Shown: positions 26,163-37,903 of the stretch, piece after piece
How positions within the stretch are numbered: the first letter of the stretch is position 1
Layout: every line of letters starts with the position of its first letter
Source of the DNA: Halicephalobus mephisto
Taxonomy: Eukaryota; Nematoda; Chromadorea; Rhabditida; Panagrolaimidae
NCBI GenBank assembly: GCA_009193035.1
Contig: SWDT01000074.1
Coordinates: 34,231-98,230 of the forward strand
DNA length: 64,000 nucleotides
Direction of reading: 5' to 3'
Made by a program: the position numbers and the translations under genes
Notes under the pieces: generated by a model
Databases searched by the model: none
What the model was told of the DNA's origin: nothing
Seen by the model: only the letters and a program-made list of their open reading frames with translations

Positions 26163-27682
26163 ACTGGTAATTGTTGCGAACTCCGTGCCATTGTGACAAG
26201 ATATTTTTATCCAAACGGGCAAATATAAGGAAGAATAAAGAGATTTAACTTAAATCATTTGAGAAAACAAAAAGTACACTTGGTTTCACTTGTACAAGAA
26301 TCTAGCGGACCTTTTTCTAAGGTAGTAGTGGAAAATATTATGACCAATCGTCCATCGTTGAAGGTTAAAAATAGCAAAATTTCCTTTTGAGTCAAAATTT
26401 AATTAAATTCTAATGAAGAATTGGGTTTTATTGTTTTTAATTTATTCACGTCATTTATAATTATTGGTTTTTTAGCATTTGATATTAGAAAAAACAGCCT
26501 CATTATTGATTATTGTTACCTTTTTTATTTCCACTATTAATGAAGCCAACGTTAATAGCATTGTGTTCAAACAGTGTGTTCGATCATGGGGTTTTTGATA
26601 AGATTGATGTGAATGATTTTATAACATGCAAATATTTTATCTATGATTTGCATATTTGTCTCTCCCTATTACTGGAACATTTAATTTTAGAACATTCATT
26701 TAAACATTTGAGTATATAAAGAATTGAATCTCACTTCCTATACGGAATCAAAAATAACCACATATTTCGATTTAAAAGATCCTGATTGTTCGATTTATTG
26801 TATATTTCCGTTTCGTAGTAATTGAATTACTTACTATTAGTCTCATCTATTAGTTTTAAAAAATAATCATGCAATAGAACTGATCTAAATCACTCAATAC
26901 ACTATGAGGAGAAACATGCTCTGTCTAGCAATATAAAAAATGTTAACATATTAGTTTCCACATTTCACATTTTTATTAATCGTAATTTTTGCTTTGTTAA
27001 GTAAACTTTGAGTCACTTAAACTGACTCAGCATTTAAGTAATTTGTTTTTGATTATATGAAAGCAAGATCTTTGTTTAATTAGCGGTCTTTCAAATACAA
27101 AGTGGAGCTATATCCTTGATTTTTGTTCTTAAATTGATTTCCACGGCTTAAATACTGCTGATTTTTCAATTTAAAGGAAAATGTCAACAGTGTTCATATA
27201 TGTGCGGTAGATTAGTTAAAGAGAGAAAGGAGCTAGATTTATGATCAACTTTTAAATGAAAAATATTTTTTCATTTTCCCATTCATCACTTCACGTACAT
27301 CAGCACTTGCGTTCAGCTCTGTGAATATATTTTTGAATTTATTGATTTCGTAACTTTTGTGGAAGTTATTGATTGCGTGGATATTATAGAATTAGTTTCG
27401 TTATAATCAGTTTTATATTTTGCATCCCTAGTGCAAGCAGTCGTGGATAGTGATTAGAAAATTTAGGAAGTTGAGTTTTCTGCACACTATCCAAGATTGT
27501 TCGCGTCAGAAAGTTCATTGGAAAAAACTAAGTACTGTTCGGAAAATTATAAGAATTGTTTCTAATACACTATTTATATTTTTAATATAAGAATTTAAGC
27601 AAAAGGTAATTTTCCGCTGCAATATTTCTGTGAGATCCGTGTTTATTTATGTTTTTCAAAGAATTTCTTTTAAAGAACGAAA
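26163..27682. other. Intergenic AT-rich, with one dispersed repeat copy
   Basis: About 1.5 kb with no protein-like open frame. A copy of the dispersed element (GTGGATAGTGATTAGAAAAT at about 27443, then CACACTATCC at about 27482) lies 200 bp before the transporter start. Confidence 0.5.
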
Positions 27683-29933
27683 ATGTCTCACTCAAAATCG
27701 GAGACTTCTTTTAATTCAAAGTCTCATCCGATACATAACGGAGCTGTGAATAGTGGCTTTGATTATGAAACAGAACAAAACCCAGATGGACCAACTCATA
27801 TCAGGACTCTCGAGTACCAAAAGACCCCTGTGCCAATGGAGTTAGATGATGATTATCCAGAGCATTATGATGAGGAACCAAAAGGGATTATGAAATACGT
27901 TTTCAAAGTTCAAAACACACTAGATAAACTTGTTAAAAAGTACTCAATATTTATTAAAATTATCATTATTGGAATATTGGTCATACTATATCATGTCTGG
28001 CTGGGTAAGTGACCTTCTGTACACGTGATTTTTTTCAAATTACCACTCCAGGACTCGCACTGGCAACGAATTTCCAAAGAGCCGAATTCATGTTGATTGC
28101 AACAGTGATTGTTTGGGTCGGGTGTATATATTACCTTCTGTTAAAGCCCAAATTTGGGAAGACAGTGAACAAGAACGTTATTTTTCCTATTAAAGAAATG
28201 TTCAACGTTATCTCAGATATTGTTTACGTTAAAATGTAAGATTTAGAGCTGGTAATTTTATTTCTATCTATAATTTCGGATTTATATTTCACGTTTGTTT
28301 TTTAATCATGAGTAATTTCAGTGGATTTTACTTGTTGTTAATTGCTGCTATTGTTGCTTTCCTGATAATCGACACTAAAAATGACAGAAGCAGGCTCTTG
28401 GGTCTATGTGGAATAGCCTTCTTCATCCTCTTCATGTTCGTCTTCTCCAAGGCTCCAAGTAGAATAAACTGGAGACCCGTCATCTGGGGTTTCTTCATGC
28501 AGTTCGTCCTCGGCTTTCTTGTCCTCAGATGGGAGTGGGGCGCCGATAAGTTCGAGAAGTTCTCCCACTATCTTATTGTCTTCTTAGAATACACCAACCA
28601 TGGGACCAGCTTCGTTTATGGCTTCTTGGTTAACCCTCCGAATATTTGTGGGATGAATCAGGCCGTTTTTGCTTTCAGTAATCTTCAAGTGGTGGTGTTC
28701 TTCGGATCTATTGTGGGAGTACTGTATTACTATGGCATTGTTCAAGTAGTGCTGAAATGGATGGCTTGGTTCATGCAAATAACGATGGGCACGACAGCGA
28801 CAGAATCACTGAACGCATGTGCTTGTGTGTTCTTTGGGATATCCGAATCGCCGCTATTGATAAAAGTACGGTAATTTCCTGATAATTAAGATTTTCTATT
28901 CCAAATTTTTCGTAATGAAATCAACGTTTATATTTCCATCTTGTTTTTAATGAAGGTTAAATTTACGTTTTCTAGCCCTATATGGAAAAAATGACTGCAA
29001 GTGAACTCCATGCCGTCATGACCGCCGGCTTCGCATGTATCGCCGGATCACTCTTTGCCACATACATTGCCTTCGGGACTTGCCCTGTTTATCTCCTTTC
29101 TGCTACAATAATGTCAGCTCCAGCAAGCTTGGCTTGTTCAAAGATACTTTTCCCCGAAACTAAAAAATCGAAACTATTGAAAATTGAGGACTTGGATCTC
29201 CCAAAAGGACAAGAGTCCAATGCCCTCGAGTGTATCTCCAATGGAGCCGTGATGGCGGTGGAACTAGTGGTGGCCATTGTTGCCAACTTGATTGTCTTCC
29301 TGGCTATTTTGGCTTTCATCAACAGCATTATTTCCTTTGTTGGATCTATGATTGGACACGAAGGATGGAATTTCGAAATGATTGTGGGCTACATCTTCTT
29401 CCCATTGGCCTACATTATGGGTGTAACTGCGAGTCCTGCAGAGACACAACGAGTTGCAGAGTTGATGGGGATTAAGACTGTACTGAATGAGTTCATCTCG
29501 TATCAGAAATTGGGCGAAATGGTGGAAGAAGGAAAGCTATCTGTAAGTTAGTGGTAAACTTCGAAAATAAAAGACATAATTGCAGCCACGGAGCTCTATG
29601 ATTGCCACATACGCCCTCTGTGGATTCTCCAACTTTTCGTCTATCGGAATCCAACTCGGTATCCTGGGAGGAATAGCCCCAGGAAAAAAACCGTTGCTGT
29701 CTAAAATTGCCTTCCGAGCGTTGTTAGCAGGATCCATTGCTTGTTTCATAACGGCCTGTCTTGCGGGAATTCTAGTCGAAACGCCTTTCAATTGCCCAAG
29801 AATCTCATCTAATTCGAATTGTTTCAACATCACTCTGTATCAACAAGTACTAAAAGGGTTGACCGAATCCACAACTACAGTTTCACCAAATTCTATGACA
29901 AATCTTTTGCCATCACAGCATACAGAATTATAA
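27683..29933 (+). CDS. Concentrative nucleoside transporter (CNT, SLC28 family), 654 aa
   Basis: Five exons: 27683-28004, 28052-28235, 28322-28865, 28976-29542, 29586-29933, in phase throughout. A charged cytoplasmic N-terminus of about 95 residues is followed by many hydrophobic segments. Signature stretches of Na+- or H+-coupled nucleoside transporters are present: WRPVIWGFFMQFVLGFLVLR, MGTTATESLNACACVFFGIS, ESPLLIKPYM, ELHAVMTAGFACIAG, and the C-terminal YALCGFSNFSSIGIQLG. The family imports nucleosides at the plasma membrane, which fits metabolically with (but is not adjacent to) the pyrimidine-synthesis gene in this window. Length agrees with animal CNTs. The GFxxIxG and ESLNA motifs are complete, so it looks functional. 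Confidence 0.95.
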
Positions 29934-31576
29934 AGTTTTATTTTAAAGAAGTTGAAAAAAAACCTAAATATTATAGAAAATTGATAATAGAGACGAAATT
30001 CACATGATTTAGATTATCATAGAAACGAAAATTTGCAGATGTTTGTGACATTTCTCTGCAGTTAGAACCTGCCAGCTTGATGGCATCTTTAATCTATTTA
30101 TGGCACTTCTCTTATATCAATATTTATCGTCTCTCCAAAGTATCTTTTTATCTAGCGATTTATATCTGATAAATCAAAAGTCATAAAGTGCATTTTTTTT
30201 ACGGAAATTTAAAAAATGAAAGTTGAAGAGAAAATTACTAATACCCGAAAGGGAAGGGCTTACTAAAGTGTTTACGAATGAAACTTGACGTAAAAAATGA
30301 AAGTCAAGATCCTATAATGTTGTGTGTCTGATTGATGCTACTTTATTAATTACATGATTTTTATTCTTAAAAAACGTTTTATATACTGATTGTTTCTCGA
30401 ATAACTTTCATTTCATCTCTTTTTCTCCCAGAAATTCGCGCGATATTAATTTTTATAATTTACTTGTAAAGTTAAAAATTTCGGCTTCAGTGAGATTCTA
30501 GACTAATCTTTCCGATAATGGCACTGTACAAAGGTTTTAGAAAAAATTAACTTTCCATTAATATATCCATTGAAAAAACGAACTTAAATCTGCCTAGAAT
30601 TTAGGAATTTTTGTCAATTCTAAAATAATAGGTATTGAGAAGAAAACATGACTTTAAATTAATCAATTCACCATCGGTTCATATTTTGACCAATTGATCA
30701 CGAATGATCTTAAAAATACTGAACTTGTCAAGTATATTGTGGGGACTTAATCATCTCAGGAAATGGAGAGTTAACTTCTAAGTAGGGATCTTTCTTATCA
30801 TCAAATTCAAGGAGAGTATTTACAACGAGGGTATGACAAGGAATGAGTTTCCAGTGTTCGATTTTATCTTCTATGCCAAGAGTCTAATAGTTACATTCGC
30901 AACTTCAATATGATTACAGTTCTCAGGAAAACTCAGTACTGTTCGTCTATTTAGCGAAATACACAAATTGAAATACTTTCTTTTAAGATATAGATGGCAT
31001 TTTCCATTCCCATTCTCGAATTTAGTTATATTAATGAAATTTATTACTTTACAAAATTTTAAGAATTAGATTTAGAGGATATTTTTCTGTTAAAATCTTA
31101 AAATGAATCTGAAAAATTACTGAAAAAGTCTTATTATATTAGTGGGGATTTCTGTAAATTCCTAATCCGTTGACAATGTTAACTATCTAAAACATGGTAT
31201 ATAATTCATTGCCAATATTTATTATTGTTCTGAGATGTACCTATATCTAGAAGTCGGTATTTAATAAATAAAGGACAAAGAAGAAAATATATTTACTTTG
31301 AAAGGGAAAGTGAAGTGGTTACAAGAAGTGCTTGATAAGCCAAAAAAGCTTTCATCATGTTCTTTTCGATCATAGTTGCTTTTAGACAGGACAATCAAGC
31401 GGCTTAATTGCATATATTTTATCAGTTCTATGCAGAGCATTAAAAGATTCTTTTCTTTATCTAAACTAAAAGCCTAATCTACTGCTCGTTTCTGGAATAA
31501 TTTTTCACTTCTTCTCTCAAAGACTTACCTAACGTTAGCTTTCGTTTATTTATTTGTAAAGTTAAGTATTTCAGCA
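29934..31576. other. Intergenic, no gene seen
   Basis: About 1.6 kb of AT-rich sequence between the transporter and the first GTPase. No open frame of protein-like composition. A TTTCAG acceptor directly precedes the GTPase ATG at 31577. Confidence 0.5.
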
Positions 31577-33355
31577 ATGCCGGAGAAATTTCTCAAGGTT
31601 TACAATCTTTTGCTAGTAGGATCGACAGGAGCAGGAAAATCCAGTAAGCTTTTGGTTAATTTCATGCTTTGATTTTCAAGCAAATTAATTTCCAGCCTTT
31701 ATCAACAGTATCTCCAACTTTTTTCTTTATGAGACATTGAAAGATGCCCTAGCCGACACACTTCCATCCATTCACAATTTGTTTTGCGGTTTAGAGATAC
31801 TAGTGGAAAATCAAAATCAATCACTGTTAGTATGCCGGGAGTGGATCGGACCGATCACCAAAATGAAAGATTCAAATCCACAGCTTCGAGCTGCACATTA
31901 GAACCTCGGGTTTACTCCTTCAGTTGCAAGGGCATAGAATTCAATATCATTGATGTCCCAGGACTGGCGGATACGGGTGGACTTGCTCAAGACCGGATTA
32001 ATAAACAGGCTATCATAAGACAAATTGGTCGTTTTGAAGAACTCCACGGGATTTGTATTGTGGTCAGTGCAGCTGTCAACAAGCTTACTACGGAATTCAA
32101 ATTCTGCTTGAATGAGGTTTTATCCTGTTTAAACAAAAGCGCCATCGAGAACTTAATGTTCGTTGTCACCAACTGTGCTGGTCATCAATTTACTCCTGGA
32201 TTCGTCGCAGAAACCATCAAAGAATACATTGATGAACTCAATAGGATACGCAGTCTCTCCATCGACTTTGATTCTAACGTCTTCTGTATTGATAACGAAG
32301 CCTTCCGATTTATTATTGGATGGAATCAATCATCCGAATTCAGACAAGCTCATGAGAACAAAATTAGCACTTACGAAGAAAGTTGGAAGATGTCCCGTGA
32401 GGCTGTTTTCGATCTCTTTAAAAGACTGTATACGATGAATGTTCATCGAACTAAAGACACAATGAGCGTCGCTCGGGCAAGCACAGTAATTCAGTGCATC
32501 ATCCCATCTCTTAGCGTTGTCATGGGAAGAATTGCCGTGGCAGATACTAAAGAATATAAGAAGAAGATGCTCGATTCTCTCATGGGAAATGGAACGATGG
32601 AAAAACCGGATGTACAAGTTCAAGATCAGGAGAGTCCTCAGTTGGTCTGTACCCACAAAGCTTGTCTTAAGAAATCTATCGACCCGAAGACGAATCGTGT
32701 CTTTTTCGATTTTTCCAACCCGTGTCATGAGAACTGTCAGATAAAAGGAGTCGCAAAGGCTGGATTAGGAGATCCAGCGCTGAGGCAATGCCAGAAAATC
32801 GATATGGAAGACAACTGCAGAACATGTAGCCATAATTACAAACACCACATGCACGTTCCTTACAGAGTAACGAAGACCACTTCCAAGGTTGATACGGGCA
32901 CGAATAACCCCTTTACTCGTGAAGAAGCAGAGAAACGCTACGACCTCTTTATCAAGAGTCTTAAACAGGAAAATGCTGCTATCCTAGGGGAAACCATTAA
33001 ATTAGCTAAATTCCTGAAAATTAACGCGATTATCGAGTACAATACAGCTTTCGAGGAACGACTTCAAGTCGAAATCACAACAGAGGAAGCTAATGGTAAT
33101 ACTGATGCTGTCAAGAATCTCGAGAGCAATATCAAGGAGTATAAACAAAAGATGTCTCTCATCAAGGTTTCAGAAGATAACAGGTTTAATGACGTTGAAG
33201 TTGCTGATGTGGAGAAATCTTTAGAAAAGCTCTTCACACTCCCGTTATACGGCAAGACGATCCAAAATCTTTACAAAAAAGAGCTTCCACCTAGTGAAGC
33301 TGCTGACCCTCATGAATTTATCAAATGCAGAGTCAAATACATTCCGGATATGTAA
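31577..33355 (+). CDS. Divergent P-loop GTPase, first of a tandem pair; one-base frame break
   Basis: Exon 31577-31643 encodes KVYNLLLVGSTGAGKSS/T, a Walker A/G1 at residues 15-23; exon 2 runs 31696-33355. Exon 2 begins in phase (TFINSISNFFLYETLKDALA) but the rest lies in another frame from about 31740-31790 onward; total length is one base short of a multiple of three, so a single base seems missing. The main frame has a G3-like FNIIDVPGLADTGG, HGICIVVSAA, a non-canonical G4 position (VVTNCAG instead of NKxD), then VFCIDNEAFRF. About residues 340-415 hold a Cys/His cluster (CTHKACLKK, NPCHENC, CRTCSHNYKHHMH) that looks metal-binding. The layout recalls AIG1/GIMAP-like and related nematode and fungal G proteins; function unknown. 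Confidence 0.75.
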
Positions 33356-33534
33356 GTTAATAAATATGACTTCACATTTGCTTATGTTATATCTTAAATT
33401 TTTCGTTGTATAAAAGTTAAGTGGGACATTTGATGGAAGTTTAACTGTTTTAACAGTATGATATCGCTTATGGTTGAAAATTTTGAAAAATCAAAATATT
33501 TCATGGTTATTTTAGCTGATCGTTAATAATAATA

Positions 33535-36500
33535 ATGTTTCGATGGCCATTTTCAACTTCTAATGATTATAATCAATCAGAAAGTTCCTATACAGATAGC
33601 AGAAATAACAAATTTAAAAAGGGCGAAGAACCTGTTGAAATTCAAGTGTTTGGACGTGATTGCTCTAATATTATTGGATATGACAACAAAATGTCTTGTT
33701 TTGTTACAAGCACTAATGAAACAAGATTTGATGAATACCTTGCAGACGGAACTGTAGAAATTTTTGGAGCTAAACAGATTAAGCCAAAAGACAATATAGC
33801 TCAAATAATTATAGATGTGTTACATCTTTCTCCAGAAGAATTTGTTTGTTATTTTAATATTTAATAATGATTAATTTTAATTTTCAGCTAAAACTTCTCC
33901 TTTTCCAAAAATCTAGAATTGAGGAAGTTTGTAATTTTTTTCATGAGAATGCTCAAGAAGGTGATTTTCTGTTTAACATCATTATCCGTAAAGGCCATTG
34001 GATTCCAAAGCTAACAACAAAAAATTCACAAATAACTCATGAAATATCAGATGTATATGTTGGACATCAGATTTTTCTAATCATACCTAATCATGAAAAT
34101 CTAAAATCCAATACTCTAGAGTCCTTAAAATCATTTGTACAGGACAGTATTTGCGGCAAGGAACCAAAATTCCCTTATAGCTCTTCTGGCACTTTTAATA
34201 ATGATACACAGTTATATTGTTACATCAAGGTGAATTTTGACGAAGTCAATCCTGTTTCAGTATCAGAAATGACTGATGTATTACAATCTATCACTAAACG
34301 AAAAGATTCACTTCCATTATTGATACAACTGAAAAAGGATATTAAAAATAGTTCAAATTCTTCCCTTATATTAAGCGATGTTCTCAATGTTTGGTACTTC
34401 AAAAATACTGCTGATTTTGCCCGAGAATACTTGGCTGAATCCACTGAAAATACTAAAAGAAGGTATGCTTATCAATTGCTGGACTTAATAATTAAATGCT
34501 TAACTAAACTTGATTCTTCATATTACCATCCATCGAATACTAATCAAATTGTCGAATTTCATTCACATCTACCATCAGCTTATACTTTATTACATGACTA
34601 CTTAGAAAATTCATTCAAGCTTAATAAGAAAACAGAAATTTCTGTTTGGACCTCATTGAACAATGTTTGTCATATAATCAAAAACTATCCTCTCAAAAGA
34701 CAAAACAACAAATGGATTATTGAGTTAAATGAATCCAATTATGAGCGTATAATGAATAGTTTTGGAGGACGTGCCAGAATCTTAGTAACTATTAAAACTT
34801 TCGAATACTTAGCTGATGTGTATACTGACAAAAACACAGAGTGTCAATGGTTACTTGATGAAAGAAATAAAAAGTATAAGTATCCTGTAGTGATTATTCG
34901 TAACTATAAAAACAATAGAGATGATGTAAGTGCTATTGGAAAGGCGAAAATTGTAAAATCAGGAACATTTGAACAATGTCATTGTGACTGGTGTATGAGA
35001 ACGACATATTGGATTTGCGATCAATGTCATAATATTTTTAAGGATGAGATTGAAAATTATATATGCAACTGCGGAACTCATCCCATCAATAAAATTCAAC
35101 GTTTTTGTTTTCCACCACGAGAAAAGGAGAATACTGGATTACCCTCATATCAAGTCAGTAGTTCCGGATCTCATTATACAAATGTTAATGAAGATTTACA
35201 ATCTGGAGATCAAAAGCGCCGGGATTTACATAATTCTTATCTCTTAGTATGTACCGAAATACAAACTGATGTGACTATTCCTCCAAATATAACAGTTCGC
35301 ATAAGTCCTATTCCTTTTCTGGAAACTTGCAGCTTGTCGAATTCTACTAATAAACAAAAGGATCAAAAATTATCCATAATACCTTCGAAACTTCGGACAT
35401 ACAACATCTTGTTCATCGGAGCCAGTGGTGCTGGAAAGTCTACCTTGATCAACAGCATTCCTAATTACCTGAAATATCCCTTGTTTAACGATGCAAAAGG
35501 CAAGTTGGAGATAATCATGCCTGCTGTGTTCACAATTCACTCCAGAGATAGTGATAAAAAAATGATAACCCACAAAATTAAAGTAGGGGATCCAGATGAA
35601 AATGAAAACTTCAATGATAAAGGTCAATCCGTCACTCAGAAACCACGACAGTACACCTTCGAATTCAATGGGGACAAGTTCAACATCATCGACACTCCAG
35701 GGCTGACTGATTCCAGAGGACTAGATCAAGACACTCTCAACCTCGATCTCATCAAAGAGGAAATAAAAAAACTAGACGCTATTCATGGGATCTGCATCGT
35801 CTTGAAATCAAATGAGCAGAAACTAGGATCAGAAATGGAAAATTGTTTAAGGGGGTTACTCTCTCTCTTCCCCAAGACTGCTGTTAACAACATATTCTAC
35901 TTATTCACCCACTGCAGAGGAACCTTTGGAGGAGTTGGAGATGCCATTAACCCTTTAACAGTTTTTGCTGAGAAATTCAAGACGTCTCATGATATTGAAC
36001 TCGAATTCCCAGATGACAGGCTGTTCTGTTCTGAGAATGAAGCTTTCCAATTCCTCGTTGCTGACCAGAACAACTATGAGTACAGGGAAGTAACCCAACA
36101 GCTGAAAGAATTCTGGGAAGATACTGCAAGAGACATTAATGAGTTTCTAGGAAAGGTCAAAACCAGTACTCCAATTAAAGTATCTGAAATCAAAAAGACA
36201 TACATTTTGGAATCAATAGCACAGAAATTAGCTGGAATGATTGTGAAGAAAGAAAATACAATTTCACAATATACTTCAGCCCCTATTCTATGTGCTTTTC
36301 TTCAGAGAACCATGTCCATGCAATATGCTCCGCTGAAATCACTGACCATTAATCTCATTGAGAACAAGAAATTGCCAGAAATGAAAATTTCAGATGAGAG
36401 CCTAGTTCGAGCACTGGAGTATTTTAAAAATGCTGAAGAATTAAAAACAGATATAGATGCGTTTGTAGAACAAGTAAGACAAAAAAAGACATCAAAAAAG

Positions 36501-36653
36501 TCTTCTGACGGAAATACTGGGAAGAATTCAGCAGGAACTGTCGATGAAACTCCATCTGAAACTCTTACAAATGAAAAGAGATATAACACTAGAAGTTCTT
36601 CAAAATCTTCTACGAATCATTTAGGAGAAAACAAAATTAAAAAGTTCACATAA
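33535..36653 (+). CDS. Large fusion protein with Cys-rich module and C-terminal divergent GTPase, 1024 aa
   Basis: Two exons, 33535-33843 and 33888-36653, joined in phase through a 44-nt intron with a GTTTGT donor. Residues 1 to about 460 match no family I know. Residues about 466-505 carry EQCHCDWCMRTTYWICDQC and later YICNCG, a likely zinc-binding module. Residues about 605-880 form a G domain: NILFIGASGAGKSTLINSI, FNIIDTPGLTDSRGL, HGICIVLKS, a non-canonical FTHCRG where NKxD is expected, and LFCSENEAFQFL. The last 60 residues are Lys/Ser/Thr-rich and disordered. The G domain is clearly paralogous to the gene 180 bp upstream. Codons in the first 1.8 kb are much more AT-rich than in the G domain. 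A TTATTTTAG acceptor sits 19 bp before the ATG, consistent with trans-splicing of a downstream gene. Confidence 0.85.
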
Positions 36654-37903
36654 AGTCTTTTTTATTATACTAACCATTTATCCCTTTCCATACAATTTTC
36701 ATAACTAATATACATTTATTGAAACTATAGATATTTTTTAATTAACATTTTAATTGTTTAACTTTCTATTTCGATTCTTGTTTTCAGAATAAAGAATATT
36801 ATAATTGTGAAGATAACAGTTATATCAATAATGATAACTTAAGTTTGCAGTTTTAATTTAATCTTTGTGATCATCACTATTTGAGCAAAGGAAAATAACG
36901 GACTTCCAAGGCATTGAAAAGAATAAATTGGGGTATGAGTATGACAGAACAATCTGATATTGAGTTGGGTTGTTTTATAGAGATTGTACAAAATTTAAGG
37001 ACCACTACAATATACATCAGTTAAATTATAACCCACAAAATAGGAAATATAGTGACTAAAATATGAAATGAATTCCTATTGTAAACTAGAGAAAATTAAT
37101 TATGATTAATTTTTAAAATATTTTAAGTATATTTGACAAGTCCTCGAATAAAGCTTGACTTCTTTAATTGGCTGATACATGTCACTTAACGATCAGATTA
37201 TGATATTTAAATCCAAACATCTTAAATACGATAAAACAGACTTTAGGCTATTTAGTTTAATATTCAACTATATACGTTTCTTGCATAAATAAAGGTATAA
37301 TTGTGAAAAACTGGAATCAGAAGAAGTTGCTAAAAGTAAAAAAGACAGCTGCAAAACAATTAGAATAAGATATTGAGAAAACATATTTTCAAAAGAATTT
37401 TACTTTTAAGATAGTAAACTTATCTACACATTAGTTTGGAAATTTTGTAAGAAAGTAATTAGTGCAGAGCAAAATATGAAAAAAACATAAAATTAGAGCT
37501 TCGACAAAGATATGGAAAAACAACAAATATCCGAAACAATTGTGAAGCGCCTTTGATTTTCAGAATATTATAACTGCTGGTATGTTTGCTGAAAGACCAC
37601 GCATTCCGATCTGAAGAGAAATTACTACGGTGTGTATAAACAATAACTCAAATTAAAAAATTATCCTTGCTAAAAAATTTATCAGGTTTCGACTAGAAGT
37701 CATTGAGTCTGCAAATAGAAGCATCTGAAAAACCTTTGCTCTGCGGTCAAACAACTGCGTTAAAGTAATTTTATATCTTTCATAAGTAACAGCAAGGTGG
37801 GAAATTAGATTACACACCATGATTTACCGGTCTAAGCACAGTTTTTATTTTTATAAAAGTGAATTCTCCAATGTTGAAAGGAATTTTCAAATGGTCTTGT
37901 TTA
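36654..37903. other. Intergenic AT-rich, no gene seen
   Basis: About 1.25 kb between the GTPase stop and the stop of the convergent GPCR gene. No protein-like open frame; one TCAATAATGATAAC-type AT-rich patch, no recognised repeat. Confidence 0.5.

Noticed and set aside
33355..33535. Fusion of the two GTPase genes through the GTAAGT at 33352
   Set aside because: Splicing to the TTATTTTAG before 33535 would give an immediate TGA, so two separate proteins are more likely.
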